From assembly GCA_003225075.1 (NCBI GenBank), contig QIAP01000042.1:1-64000 (forward strand): a stretch of DNA of 64,000 bases. The letters are read 5' to 3'. Position numbers and translations under genes: made by a program. Positions within the stretch are counted from its first letter, which is position 1. Every line of letters begins with the position of its first letter. Positions 1-8,985 of this stretch are shown in pieces. This DNA is from Acidobacteriota bacterium (GTDB lineage: Bacteria; Acidobacteriota; Terriglobia; Terriglobales; Acidobacteriaceae). The notes beneath the pieces were generated by a model that was not told the origin of the DNA, searched no databases, and worked only from the letters and a program-made list of their open reading frames with translations.

Positions 1-2
1 CG

Positions 3-83
3 GGGATGCGCCGCATCCCGGTCTACGTGGACGCGGCGACGCACGAGCGATTCAGCCTGCCCGGGGAAGTGGCAAAGCATTAA
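3..83 (+). CDS. C-terminal end of an unidentified protein (partial)
   Basis: An open frame enters from the left edge and ends at TAA 81-83, giving about 26 residues that finish in PGEVAKH. Nothing in this fragment identifies a family. It lies on the same strand as the small ORF and dnaJ that follow. It does not resemble the usual acidic C-terminus of DnaK, so I would not assume dnaK precedes dnaJ here. Confidence 0.4.
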   Translation, partial: GMRRIPVYVDAATHERFSLPGEVAKH

Positions 84-110
84 GCGAATCGTGTGTTTTG
101 GGGAGACACA

Positions 111-302
111 ATGAAGCGCATAAATCATCCGCGAGCAACCGGTGGCCAGGCGTTGGCGGAGTACGGGTACAAATGGGCCACGATCAGCGCCAGACTCAGC
201 GTGAAGCACATAGCCGTCCAGGCGCTGACCGCGATGTACGGCAAACGGGCTGCTCGGGCTGCGATTCGGGAAGCCAGGCGTGTGTCGAGAAGGACGCGGT
301 AA
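111..302 (+). CDS. Small basic hypothetical protein
   Basis: A 63-residue frame starts at ATG 111, with a purine-rich GGGAGA about 5 bases upstream that could serve as ribosome binding site. The product is strongly basic and ends in an Arg-rich segment (RRVSRRTR). I see no signal peptide or known motif. It sits between the truncated upstream gene and dnaJ. Another frame of similar length (98-325) overlaps it, so coding status is uncertain. I chose this frame because of the start context. Confidence 0.3.
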   Translation: MKRINHPRATGGQALAEYGYKWATISARLSVKHIAVQALTAMYGKRAARAAIREARRVSRRTR

Positions 303-344
303 ACTCGGGGAGAAAGATTGTCTGAAGTTGCGCTCTCGTAAGCC

Positions 345-1568
345 ATGGCGACTCAAACCAAAGACTATTACGGCCTGCTCGGAGTAAAGAAGTCTGCTTC
401 GGCAGATGAGATCCGCAAGGCTTTCCGCAAACTCGCGCGCAAGTATCACCCCGATGTAAACCCCGGTGATAAGGGCGCAGAAGAGAAATTCAAGGCCATT
501 TCCGAGGCCAATGACGTTCTCAGCGACCCCAAGAAGCGCAAGATTTACGATCAGCTAGGCTTTTACTCCGACAATATTGATCCCGCGGCAGCCGAAGCCT
601 ACGCTCGCGGCGGCCCCACAGGTGCCGGCGGGTTCGGCGGATTCCCTGGAGCACAACCGGGAAGTGGCGCCGGAAACCAGGGGACGCATTTCGATTTCGG
701 GGGCTTCGATTTCTCTGACATGTTTGAAGGAGGCCGCGGAAAGAAGGCTTCCTCCGGCGGGGGCTTCCGCGACATTTTCTCCAGCATGTTCAGCGGCGGT
801 GGTGGCGTGGCCGACGAAGGCCCCGAGCCTGGCAATGACCTCGAATATCAGGTCAACGTGCCGTTCTGGACCGCCATTCGTGGCGGCGTGCTGCGGCTGA
901 ATATCACGCGCCGGGATGCCTGCTCGACATGCTCTGGCCACGGTTATGTGGAAGCCCCGGGTGTCTGCCCCCAGTGCAAGGGCAAGGGCACCATCGAGCA
1001 AACCGGCGGTCGCATGAAGTTCAACGTGACCTGTCCGCGTTGCCACGGCACCGGCAAGAACATCTCGACTTGTCCGACGTGCCACGGTGAAGGCAGCATC
1101 GAACGCACGGAGCCCCTTGAGGTCCGTATCAAACCGGGCACGCGAGATGGTCAACGCATTCGTATTCCCGGCAAAGGCAATGCCGGACTGCGAGGCGGAC
1201 CCGCCGGAGACCTTTACGTAATCATCCGAAGCGGAGACCACCCAATCTTCCGCCGTGAGGGCGACGATATCTATCTGACTGTCCCCATTACCGCGACGGA
1301 GGCAGCCTTGGGCGCTAAGATTGAAGTGCCGACCATCGACGGCCGCACTCTTCTCAAAATTCCGCCAGGTACCCAGTCCGGGCAGAAACTGCGACTGCGC
1401 GGAAAAGGCGTACCCTCGGCAAGCAAAGAGGGCGCGCGCGGCGACGAGATCGTCGAGGTCAAGGTCACCGTCCCCATGCCTCGCGACGAAAAGACCAAGG
1501 AGTTGCTACGCGAATTGGCGAAGCTCAATCCCGAGGATCCCCGCGCGGATCTCTGGAAAAGCGTCTGA
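345..1568 (+). CDS. dnaJ: Chaperone protein DnaJ (type I Hsp40)
   Basis: Co-chaperone that delivers unfolded clients to DnaK and stimulates its ATPase in the cytoplasm. The 407 residues show the full type I layout. A J domain covers residues 1-75 with the HPD motif at 35-37. A Gly/Phe-rich linker runs from about 85 to 155. A zinc domain at 193-250 has four CxxCxGxG repeats ([32 protein letters not shown]). The C-terminal substrate-binding domains follow. Length is slightly above the usual 370-380 because of the long G/F linker. No dnaK or grpE is visible beside it, but an HspR-like regulator lies 1.7 kb downstream. I saw no strong Shine-Dalgarno before ATG 345. Confidence 0.96.
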   Translation: MATQTKDYYGLLGVKKSASADEIRKAFRKLARKYHPDVNPGDKGAEEKFKAISEANDVLSDPKKRKIYDQLGFYSDNIDPAAAEAYARGGPTGAGGFGGFPGAQPGSGAGNQGTHFDFGGFDFSDMFEGGRGKKASSGGGFRDIFSSMFSGGGGVADEGPEPGNDLEYQVNVPFWTAIRGGVLRLNITRRDACSTCSGHGYVEAPGVCPQCKGKGTIEQTGGRMKFNVTCPRCHGTGKNISTCPTCHGEGSIERTEPLEVRIKPGTRDGQRIRIPGKGNAGLRGGPAGDLYVIIRSGDHPIFRREGDDIYLTVPITATEAALGAKIEVPTIDGRTLLKIPPGTQSGQKLRLRGKGVPSASKEGARGDEIVEVKVTVPMPRDEKTKELLRELAKLNPEDPRADLWKSV

Positions 1569-1697
1569 CATCCCTTCGGGGTTGATTCCTTTCCCCTATC
1601 TTCCCTTGCGGTTCAGATCCTCGTCTCCGGTTACCTCTGTACGTTCCTCAAAAAAATATTTCACTTTTTCCACACAGCGCATCCAATTTGTCTTATT

Positions 1698-1737
1698 CTC
1701 TCGCATGCGAACTCGCTCCGCAGTCGCATGCAGAGAG
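1698..1737 (+). promoter_or_regulatory. Long hairpin in the 5' leader of the permease gene
   Basis: Positions 1698-1710 pair with 1724-1737. This gives 13 base pairs interrupted by one bulged A, closing a 13-nt loop. The structure ends 16 nt before the GGAGG at 1754 that serves the TTG start of the permease. It lacks a trailing T-run, so it does not look like a terminator of dnaJ. A leader structure or an operator for a dimeric regulator are both possible. Confidence 0.5.
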
Positions 1738-1770
1738 CGCGAGGATCGCCCACGGAGGTAGCCATCGAAA

Positions 1771-3165
1771 TTGGCAACAACTAACGCGCCCAGCCAGCCC
1801 CATCAGCCTTTCGCTGTCCCTGCAAAGAAAAAATCCGTCCGCCTCACGCTCTGGCCGCTCGTCGCCGCCACTTTTTTCATGGTGTCTGGCGGAACCTATG
1901 GAACGGAAGACATCGTTCATGGCGCAGGCTACGGTCGCGCCATCCTCATCTTGCTGCTGACCCCGCTTCTCTGGAGCCTCCCTACGGCGTTTATGATCGG
2001 CGAGCTCTCCAGCGCTCTGCCCTTCGAAGGCGGTTACTACGCCTGGGTTCGGCGCGCCATGGGAAACTTTTGGGGATTTCAGGAAGCGTGGCTCTCGCTG
2101 GTGGCCTCGATCTTTGACATGGCAATCTACCCGACCTTGTTTGTCGCCTATCTCACGCGGATGTTTCCGTGGTTTGCCCAGGGACATCGCGGCGTCATGG
2201 TTGGCCTCGCCGTGGTTGTCGTTTGCGTTCTGCTTAACATCGCCGGCGTCCGCGTGGTTTCGACCACATCGCTCTGGCTCTTTTTTGCATTGTCCGCGCC
2301 TTTTGCGCTCATGGTGGTATTGGCGCCATTCAAGTACGCGGCGCTCCTGCACGCCGTCACTACGCCGACCTCGTCAAAAGTGGATATGATCGGCGGCTTG
2401 CTTATCGCCATGTGGAACTACATGGGCTGGGACAACGCCTCCACCATCGCAGCTGAAGTGGAGCGCCCGCAACGTACTTATCCTCGTGCCATGTTGGTGG
2501 CAGTGGCTATCGTCGCTCTCACGTATATTGTGCCGGTAGCCGCGGTGTGGATGACAGGACTCGCGCCCAGTGCGTGGGAAACCGGTTCATGGGCGGAGAT
2601 CGCTAGCATGCTCGGTGGGCCGCTACTACGAGTGGCTCTCGTACTGGGTGGCATGATCAGTGCTTTCGGCATGTTCAACGCACTTGTGATGAGCTACTCC
2701 CGCCTTCCGCTGGCCATGGCTCAGGACGGCATGCTACCGCGCGTGTTTGCCAAGCTGCACCCGCGCACCCGTGCTCCGTGGGTGGCGATCGTAGTTTGTG
2801 CGATGGGTTGGGCCATGTGTCTCGGCCTGGGGTTTGAACGACTGGTGACCATTGACATCCTGCTTTACGGATCCAGTCTAGCTCTGGAATTTGTCGCGCT
2901 GGTCGTCTTGCGCATCCGCGAGCCTGAATTGCCTCGCGTCTTCCGTGTCCCGGGCGGGATGTTCGGAGCCGTGGCTGTCGGCGTCACACCCATACTTTTG
3001 CTCGGTTTTTCGATTGTCCGCAGTCGGAGCGAGCAGGTGCTGGACATGAGTTCGTTTGCCTTTGGGATGATTCTGATCGGCGCAGGCGTCGTCGCCTACG
3101 CCTTGAATGTGTTGCTGAAACCTTCCGGTTGGGCGCCGGCAGAGAAGCCGGAAGCCGCCGCGTAG
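1771..3165 (+). CDS. APC-family amino acid/polyamine permease
   Basis: Predicted inner-membrane transporter of amino acids or related amines. The 464-residue product is almost entirely hydrophobic, with about 12 membrane segments. The N-terminal stretch has the glycine-rich pattern of APC transporters (VSGGTYGTEDIVHG), followed by the conserved EGGYYAWVRRAMG segment near TM2-3 and WNYMGWDN in the middle. The start is TTG 1771, supported by GGAGG at 1754-1758. An internal ATG would remove TM1. It follows dnaJ on the same strand after a 200-base gap holding a strong hairpin. The substrate cannot be told from sequence. Confidence 0.88.
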   Translation: MATTNAPSQPHQPFAVPAKKKSVRLTLWPLVAATFFMVSGGTYGTEDIVHGAGYGRAILILLLTPLLWSLPTAFMIGELSSALPFEGGYYAWVRRAMGNFWGFQEAWLSLVASIFDMAIYPTLFVAYLTRMFPWFAQGHRGVMVGLAVVVVCVLLNIAGVRVVSTTSLWLFFALSAPFALMVVLAPFKYAALLHAVTTPTSSKVDMIGGLLIAMWNYMGWDNASTIAAEVERPQRTYPRAMLVAVAIVALTYIVPVAAVWMTGLAPSAWETGSWAEIASMLGGPLLRVALVLGGMISAFGMFNALVMSYSRLPLAMAQDGMLPRVFAKLHPRTRAPWVAIVVCAMGWAMCLGLGFERLVTIDILLYGSSLALEFVALVVLRIREPELPRVFRVPGGMFGAVAVGVTPILLLGFSIVRSRSEQVLDMSSFAFGMILIGAGVVAYALNVLLKPSGWAPAEKPEAAA

Positions 3166-3288
3166 AGCTTAAATCCTGCTCAAGTGCTGTTGTACAAACG
3201 CCCTTGCTGCGTCTGCTTTGTCCTTTTAGGGTAGTATCGGTTCCTGGGACTCCGGATGGCTTCTAAGCGCAAATCTAAAGGAGCGTAC

Positions 3289-3657
3289 ATGATTTCGGTG
3301 GTGGCCGAGATGTACGGCATCCACCCGCAGACCCTGCGCCTCTACGAGCGCGAAGGCCTGCTCAAGCCTTCACGCACCGAGGGCAACACCCGCCTTTACA
3401 CCGACGAAGACTTGCAGCGCCTCGAATTTATTCTGTCACTAGCGCGTGACTTGGGAGTAAATATCAGTGGCATTGCCATCATCCTGCAAATGCGCGAGCG
3501 CATGGAAGAAATGCAGCGCCAGATACAAGATTTTGTGAAGTACATACAAGAAGAAGTTCTATCCCGCGCGACTGCCGCCGCAGACCCGTCGCGAGGCGCC
3601 ATTGTTCCCTTGCGAAGGACAATTGTGGCGCCACCTCCCCCGCTTAAGAGAAAGTAG
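3289..3657 (+). CDS. hspR: HspR-like MerR-family transcriptional regulator
   Basis: DNA-binding regulator of the MerR superfamily, closest in pattern to HspR, the repressor of heat-shock genes in several phyla. An N-terminal winged helix reads HPQTLRLYEREGLLKPSR, followed by the RLYTDEDLQRL wing. A helical coiled-coil tail (MRERMEEMQRQI) would dimerise. There is no C-terminal ligand domain, as expected for HspR. The start at ATG 3289 is preferred because AAAGGAG lies 5 bases upstream. An in-frame ATG at 3256 adds 11 residues but has no ribosome binding site. Its position two genes after dnaJ fits a dnaJ-hspR relation, with an amino acid permease between them. No clear HAIR operator was found. 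Confidence 0.8.
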   Translation: MISVVAEMYGIHPQTLRLYEREGLLKPSRTEGNTRLYTDEDLQRLEFILSLARDLGVNISGIAIILQMRERMEEMQRQIQDFVKYIQEEVLSRATAAADPSRGAIVPLRRTIVAPPPPLKRK

Positions 3658-3742
3658 CTCGCCAACTTCAAGCAGTTAAGGCGCGTATCATAGTGAGTTT
3701 TCAGCATCATGCCCGGCTGAATGCTGACTGCGTACTGCTCCC

Positions 3743-4741
3743 ATGCTCCCCTTCAAGCTCGTCTACAGTGACGACTACTACCTCCCCATCGGGGCCCACG
3801 TCTTTCCAGCCGAAAAATATCGGCACATCCACGATCGCCTGCTCCAGACCCGCACAGCCGAGACTTCCGATTTCCTGACTCCCGAGGGCGCTTCAGATGA
3901 GGACATCCTGCTGGTCCACACTTCTGACTACGTTCGCAAACTCAAGACTGGAACTCTCTCGGCGCAGGAAGAGATGCAGATGGAGATTCCTTATTCGCCC
4001 GAACTCGTCCGCGCCTTCTGGCTTGCTGCGGGTGGGTCGATCCTGGCTGCGGACAATGCGCTGAAAGATCGCATCGCCTTCAACATCGGCGGCGGCTTCC
4101 ACCATGCCTTTCCCGACCATGGCGAAGGCTTCTGCATGATTCACGACGTGGCTGTCGCCATTCGTGGCATGCAACGCGACCACAAGATTACCCGCGCCAT
4201 GACCGTAGACTGCGACGTCCATCACGGCAACGGGACAGCGGCGATCTTCGCCGGTACGCGCGTGCCCAGCGATCCCCTACCTTCGTCTTCGCCAACGACA
4301 CTAGCTCCGCTCCGCCCCGCAAAATCACGCCGGTCCCACGCCGGGGACGTGTTCACGATTTCGCTTCATCAGGAGAACAATTATCCGGCCTGGAAGCCGC
4401 CGTCCTCGATCGATGTGGACCTCCCCGACGGAATTGGCGACGACGATTACCTGGCATGGCTGGACAATGCGCTCAGTTCCGGTCTGCGCCAGTTCGATCC
4501 GGAACTGATCTGCTACATTGCCGGCGCCGATCCTTACCGGGAAGACCAGCTAGGCGGACTCGCGCTAACCACTGAGGGCCTGAAGCGCCGCGATGAACTC
4601 GTCTTTCGCGTGGCGCAAGCTCGTAACCTTCCAGTGATGGTGACTCTTGCGGGTGGCTACGCTCGGCGCGTGGAGGATACGGTCACCATCCACTGCAATA
4701 CCGTAATCGCCGCCGCGGAAACCTTCAGAAAACAATCCTAG
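3743..4741 (+). CDS. Histone-deacetylase-superfamily (AcuC-like) zinc hydrolase
   Basis: Arginase/deacetylase-fold zinc amidohydrolase acting on acetylated amines or proteins in the cytoplasm. The family signature is complete: His pair H120/H121 (GGGFHHAF), zinc ligands D158 and H160 in VDCDVHHGNG, third ligand D263 in GADPYREDQ, and catalytic Tyr306 in LAGGY. The 332-residue length is normal, but residues about 172-200 form a Pro/Ser/Arg-rich stretch between IFAGT and VFTISLHQ. In relatives I know, these blocks nearly abut, so this looks like an in-frame insertion. No ribosome binding site is obvious before ATG 3743. The gene ends 20 bases from the convergent glycosidase. Confidence 0.86.
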   Translation: MLPFKLVYSDDYYLPIGAHVFPAEKYRHIHDRLLQTRTAETSDFLTPEGASDEDILLVHTSDYVRKLKTGTLSAQEEMQMEIPYSPELVRAFWLAAGGSILAADNALKDRIAFNIGGGFHHAFPDHGEGFCMIHDVAVAIRGMQRDHKITRAMTVDCDVHHGNGTAAIFAGTRVPSDPLPSSSPTTLAPLRPAKSRRSHAGDVFTISLHQENNYPAWKPPSSIDVDLPDGIGDDDYLAWLDNALSSGLRQFDPELICYIAGADPYREDQLGGLALTTEGLKRRDELVFRVAQARNLPVMVTLAGGYARRVEDTVTIHCNTVIAAAETFRKQS

Positions 4742-4760
4742 ACATGCGCCTGCAGCCGGC

Positions 4761-6932
4761 CTACTTAGCCCCTGCCACCGAGCTCGGATTCGCTGCGAGT
4801 TGCCCTTTCAACACCGTGACTGATGCCTTGGGTAACGTGAAGGTCGTGGCGACGTCCGCAGTCATGACGGAGCGCGCGGCCGGACCATCCGGGTCCGCCA
4901 TTCCGCCTTTCACATTTGAATGCCACTGATACTGCTCGCTCCCAAACGTAACCATGTTCACTGGGCCGGCAAAACGGCTAACCCTGTTGCTCGTGTCTTG
5001 AAATTCGATGCGTACAGGATGCGCATTCTCTTGATCTTTGTTGACCAGCATCAAGGACCACTGGCCATCAGGACGGTGCAGTGCATATGCCGTTACCAGA
5101 ATATGACCGGCGGCGTCGCGAATGTCGCTAGTGACGGGGAACATACGATGCTGCCCATTGCCCGGCTGAACCCATTCCAGGTTAATCATCTGGCTTGAAA
5201 AATACTGGGATGTTGGCTGCAGGATTTGATAGTTTGCGTCGGTGGTAAACATGCTGAAGGTACCAGGCGATGTCCCTTCGCAACCCTGAGAAAGCCCGAG
5301 CGGAATATAGTGAAAGTAGTAGACCGCATTTCCGCCAGCCTGCAGAAAAGCACCAACATAATCCGACCACCAGAGCGCAGCGAATATGTCGACAAACGAT
5401 TCATCGGATCCCGCCGCGATATTGGATTCCGTAATAAACATGGGAACACCGGGTGGCAAGCCGTCATCGCGCCACACTTGAAGAATATTGGTGACCAGAC
5501 TTGCTTCGTCGTAGAGGTCGCTCCAATGCATCTTGCAGGCAGTGAAGGGGTAATGTTCGAACGACACAAACGAAAGATCGGATATGCGGTTATGGGCTTT
5601 CAAATAATCAAAAAAACGGCCCATCCAGGAAGTTCTGCCGCGAGCGTCCGGCCAAACTTCTATGTCTTTGTTTACGCCTTCGAAGATTGGGCCTCCCAAT
5701 TTTAGTTTCGGATCGACGCGGTGGAGTGCTGTCGCCCACTGCAGATAGAGCGCAGCATAGTCCTCCGGCAAGGTATGTTTGCCGTCCGGTTCTTCCCCCA
5801 TTTCGACGTAAGAGATCGGATAACCGCGTTTCTCCAGGTAGGTTATCTCAGCGACAGCGTTTTCGGGTGTGTCATAGAGCATTGCGACCGGAATCATCGT
5901 GGGCAGTCCGCGTGTTATCCCGCTGGTGAAGAAAAGATCAAAGCCGACCTGGTCACCGTGCTCGTTAACGAGGGAAACTTCGTGCCAGGGATCCACTGAA
6001 GAACAGATCGTCGTCGTCTGTCCACGGTCGGCGGTGTGGCGGAGCACATCGTGAAGCCGCCCATCCGGCGTAGTCGTTCCTAGAAAGAGCTCGCGAATGC
6101 CATAACCAAGGCAATTGCGACGGTCGGCAGACCCGTGAGTGTCACATGTGCCCGATGACTCCGTCATCCATATCCGCACGAATCGCGCTGGCAGGGGAGT
6201 TTGCGAAAGCTGGAGCGTCGCATTACCGCCCTTCCCGGTGTTGATCTCGCCGCCGGGAAAAGTTACCCAACTTCCTTTTGCAGCCTCTTCAATGGGATCC
6301 GTGCCCGTCCAGTACTGCACCAAATAACGCTTGGCGTATGGATCGGCCCAATTTATACGAATGGCGTTGATGTCCTGAACGCCCTGCATATCAACCACAA
6401 CCCACTGCGGATGCAGCGTGTCTTCTTCGCCGGTATACGCTTTCGTCAGATAAGGATTGCTCTTCCAGTACGTGTTTAGGTCGCCATCCGTCAACCGCGA
6501 GTAACTGGTGCCGTCGGGATGCGAAAAGCCCGCATGAGGCAATGGGTAACCGAAGGAGTGGCGGATGAACTCCGTCGGGGTCGAATCGCCCACAAAGTAA
6601 CCCTTGTTTCCCGGCTCACTCCACGTACCCTTAGGATTCCAGTGCCACGCTTCCACGTACAGTTCGGTGTTTTGACGGTAAGTTATGGTTTGCCAGCCGG
6701 CAGACAAGATCTGTTTGAGAACAGGTTCGGTAAAAATCTTGTCTGTCGCTTTCAGAGGTATGCGATCGACGCCAGCGCCGAGAGCCTCCGTAGGACGAAA
6801 TGAGTTCGCCACATGCTCCGGGGTCACGTCTACGCGCACGGTCTGCGCCTCAGCCGTCGTAAGCACAAGGCTGATCACCACGCACAAGAAGCATGAAGCC
6901 AGAAGACAACTTGCGGTGTTTCTAAAATTCAT
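4761..6932 (-). CDS. Secreted clan GH-A-like glycoside hydrolase with discoidin-like domain
   Basis: Predicted exported polysaccharide-degrading enzyme of 723 residues. A signal peptide (residues 1-29, ending AEA-Q) precedes an N-terminal segment. Residues about 145-285 look like an F5/8 type C carbohydrate-binding module (LTDGDLNTYWKS start, PARFVRIWM strand, YGIRELFLG end). The catalytic barrel follows, with a candidate acid/base Glu381 in EMGEEPDG and nucleophile Glu502 in MFITESN. Both are spaced as in clan GH-A enzymes. The C-terminal part resembles the beta-sandwich found after GH39/GH30-type barrels. The exact family and substrate are not decidable here. It is transcribed in the same direction as the subtilase upstream but separated by about 316 bases. 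Confidence 0.75.
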   Translation of the reverse strand: MNFRNTASCLLASCFLCVVISLVLTTAEAQTVRVDVTPEHVANSFRPTEALGAGVDRIPLKATDKIFTEPVLKQILSAGWQTITYRQNTELYVEAWHWNPKGTWSEPGNKGYFVGDSTPTEFIRHSFGYPLPHAGFSHPDGTSYSRLTDGDLNTYWKSNPYLTKAYTGEEDTLHPQWVVVDMQGVQDINAIRINWADPYAKRYLVQYWTGTDPIEEAAKGSWVTFPGGEINTGKGGNATLQLSQTPLPARFVRIWMTESSGTCDTHGSADRRNCLGYGIRELFLGTTTPDGRLHDVLRHTADRGQTTTICSSVDPWHEVSLVNEHGDQVGFDLFFTSGITRGLPTMIPVAMLYDTPENAVAEITYLEKRGYPISYVEMGEEPDGKHTLPEDYAALYLQWATALHRVDPKLKLGGPIFEGVNKDIEVWPDARGRTSWMGRFFDYLKAHNRISDLSFVSFEHYPFTACKMHWSDLYDEASLVTNILQVWRDDGLPPGVPMFITESNIAAGSDESFVDIFAALWWSDYVGAFLQAGGNAVYYFHYIPLGLSQGCEGTSPGTFSMFTTDANYQILQPTSQYFSSQMINLEWVQPGNGQHRMFPVTSDIRDAAGHILVTAYALHRPDGQWSLMLVNKDQENAHPVRIEFQDTSNRVSRFAGPVNMVTFGSEQYQWHSNVKGGMADPDGPAARSVMTADVATTFTLPKASVTVLKGQLAANPSSVAGAK

Positions 6933-7248
6933 TCGAATGTCCTGAGTAATGGGAGTGAGGTGCGAGGCTGGGGCGATTTCGGATCAGCTTTTCGAGGGGA
7001 CCGATGTAAATAAGAGCTGGACAGTCTCCAGGGTCAGGCTCTGTCATTTGACGCACATCTTAGGTTTGTAGGCCGAGTAAGTCAACGAGATGCACGATAG
7101 GCGCCTGTCGCCGGATTCTCAAGAATCATGTACGGGATAACCAGGCTTAATGGAAGAAAAGCTATCGCTAAAATGAGTGGATGGATTGCCGTACTGGTTG
7201 GGGCAATCCGCCCCAACCAGAATTTTCGGCACTATGTGCCGGCAGTAT
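6933..7248. other. Intergenic region between glycosidase and subtilase
   Basis: This 316-base stretch holds no convincing gene. It contains the strong hairpin at 7194-7220 listed separately. The rest should include the promoter of the glycosidase on the minus strand, but I could not assign -35/-10 boxes with confidence. Confidence 0.5.
7194..7220 (-). terminator. Hairpin downstream of the subtilase gene
   Basis: Eleven perfect base pairs (7194-7204 with 7210-7220) close a 5-nt loop. It lies about 29 bases past the stop of the minus-strand subtilase. On that strand no U-run follows, whereas AATTTT follows it on the plus strand. It is best read as the 3' end structure of the subtilase mRNA. 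True intrinsic termination is uncertain. Confidence 0.55.
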
Positions 7249-8985
7249 TCAATTTTGCTCTCCCGATGACGCGTTGCTGCCCCACATGGCGCTACTTCCC
7301 GACGTTCCATTGCTACCCCACATCGCGCTGCTTCCCCACATGGCGCTGCTTCCCCACATTGCACTTCCCGCCCATACGGTGCCGAATCCGTTTGCAGTGC
7401 TCGATCCCCACATCGCCGAGGAGCCCCACAAAGCCGATGATCCCCACATTGCTGACGTGGGACCAACGAATTCCGAAGGTCCCCACACGGTCGAGCTTCC
7501 CCACATGGCCGAGCTGTTCCATACCGAAGAGGGATCAAATCCGAGAAACACGTTGCCCGAGCTGGAATCGTAATTTGCCTTTGGGGACATTGCTGTCCCT
7601 TTTGCTACATCAGTGCTATTCAACGCGGCTTCTACGTCCACGTAGCCCGCCCCGATGGTAAAGACGTCGTAATGATCGGTGTAGGTGATCCCGGTGGTAG
7701 GATCGGTTACGCTACTGGAAGCAGGGAAGGACTTCCAGGCCGTCTTCATCAGGCGCGCCTTCACCTGGTCTGGCGTAAGTCCGGGACTTTTCTGCAATAG
7801 GTCAGCAACTACTCCGCTAACCACCCCGGCGGCCATACTGGTCCCGCTCAGCGTGAAGTAACTGGAAGAAGATGCGCTGGTTCCCCCCGCGACATAATAA
7901 CTGTAGGGAACACGATTGCCAGGATAGGCATTGTAGAGAGTGCCGGCTGCCTCAAGCGATACCAGCAAGTTGCCCGGCGCCACAACATCGGGTTTTACGA
8001 AATGGTCAATCGCGGTGGGCCCTTTTGAACTATAGCTGGCAATGAGGTCATCATTTCGAGTGGGCGTTCCCATCGGTTTCATCGAGCCCACGGTAATCAC
8101 ATAGGGATCATTGCCAGGCGACGTAACCGTGGCGTATCCATCAGTGGCTTGATAGCGTCCGTTATTCCCGGCCGCGACTACCACCACGATGCCGTTTTTC
8201 CACGCTGCTTCCACTGCCTGGCAAACCGGATCGAGTTTATAGCTCTCATATACCGGTCGGCCGAGTGAAAGATTAAGCACACGGATGTTGAGCCACGGCT
8301 TCAATGCGATCGCCTGTGAGATGGCGGCAATCACAGCGCTGTCAGTCCCTGCACCGTTCTGATCCAAAACACGCAAATTAATTAAGTTCGCGCCGGGCGC
8401 TATGCCTTGAAAGGTGTGCGTATATTTTGAGCCCTTGGAGCTTGCGCCATTCCCTGCGATAAGCCCGGCGATGTGAGTGCCATGACCATATTGATCGGCC
8501 GCACTCGAAGTGCCGGGAACAAAACTCTGGCTGTACACAACTCGAGACAATCCCAGAAAGCCGCCATTCAAGTCCGGGTGGCTGCTGATGCCGCTATCAA
8601 CCACCGCCACGCCGATTCCCGACCCGGTGTAGCCAGATTGCCATGCCGCATATGCTTTCACCGCAGGTCCTGCATTGCTTAGCGTAGGCGCCAACGTGCG
8701 ATCCAGGCTGATGTACCTCACGTTCGATTGATTCGAGAGTGAAAGAATATCCGTCAGCGACAGGTCGGCGACGACCGCATTGATCAGTGGCAACTGACTC
8801 ACTATCGAGCCCAACAGGTTCGTAATGCCCTGGAGATCAAGAAGTGCCGGGGGACTGTTGTACTGGACGATAACTCTCGCGGTGGGCGCAGAACACTTTA
8901 GCAAATCCGGCGACAACTTCGAGTTGTCGGCAAACGCCACCGTGACCATCGCAAACAAACAACAGACGACCAAGAACTTCTTCAT
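7249..8985 (-). CDS. Secreted S8 subtilisin-like serine protease with MWGSS repeat tail
   Basis: Exported endopeptidase of 578 residues. The start at 8985 (MKKFLVV) is favoured over the longer frame because GGAGG lies 10 bases upstream and a signal peptide (residues 1-19) follows at once. The S8 catalytic triad is present: Asp130 (VAVVDSGIS), His168 (YGHGTH) and Ser383 (LSGTSMAAG), with oxyanion Asn274 (AAGNNG). The propeptide covers about 20-110. The last 93 residues are a low-complexity tail built of roughly a dozen degenerate SAMWGSS units, ending GEQN. The tail carries no known fold. It may be surface-associated or serve in secretion. Confidence 0.9.
   Translation of the reverse strand: MKKFLVVCCLFAMVTVAFADNSKLSPDLLKCSAPTARVIVQYNSPPALLDLQGITNLLGSIVSQLPLINAVVADLSLTDILSLSNQSNVRYISLDRTLAPTLSNAGPAVKAYAAWQSGYTGSGIGVAVVDSGISSHPDLNGGFLGLSRVVYSQSFVPGTSSAADQYGHGTHIAGLIAGNGASSKGSKYTHTFQGIAPGANLINLRVLDQNGAGTDSAVIAAISQAIALKPWLNIRVLNLSLGRPVYESYKLDPVCQAVEAAWKNGIVVVVAAGNNGRYQATDGYATVTSPGNDPYVITVGSMKPMGTPTRNDDLIASYSSKGPTAIDHFVKPDVVAPGNLLVSLEAAGTLYNAYPGNRVPYSYYVAGGTSASSSSYFTLSGTSMAAGVVSGVVADLLQKSPGLTPDQVKARLMKTAWKSFPASSSVTDPTTGITYTDHYDVFTIGAGYVDVEAALNSTDVAKGTAMSPKANYDSSSGNVFLGFDPSSVWNSSAMWGSSTVWGPSEFVGPTSAMWGSSALWGSSAMWGSSTANGFGTVWAGSAMWGSSAMWGSSAMWGSNGTSGSSAMWGSNASSGEQN
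7252..7530 (-). repeat. Coding tandem repeat encoding (S-A-M-W-G-S) units
   Basis: On the plus strand a short unit beginning CCCCACAT recurs every 18 to 30 bases. Translated on the minus strand, it encodes the SAMWGSS units of the subtilase tail. At least nine units keep a Trp-Gly, while others are degenerate (VWNSS, VWAGS, FVGPT). Near-identical neighbouring units suggest recent duplication by slippage or unequal exchange. Confidence 0.85.

Noticed and set aside
98-325. A 75-residue frame overlapping the small basic ORF
   Set aside because: Its start has no ribosome binding site and overlaps the frame at 111 that has better context.
555-1241. A 228-residue antisense frame inside dnaJ
   Set aside because: It lies opposite conserved DnaJ sequence, has no family motif or ribosome binding site, and its length is explained by codon bias of the real gene.
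3168-3186. HAIR-like half sites upstream of hspR (CTTAAAT...CTCAAG)
   Set aside because: Spacing and the left half differ from the CTTGAGT-N7-ACTCAAG consensus, so I do not call an HspR operator.
7252-7530. Regular DNA repeat resembling a CRISPR array or minisatellite
   Set aside because: Units are short, vary in spacing, lack spacers of constant length, and all lie in frame within the subtilase tail.
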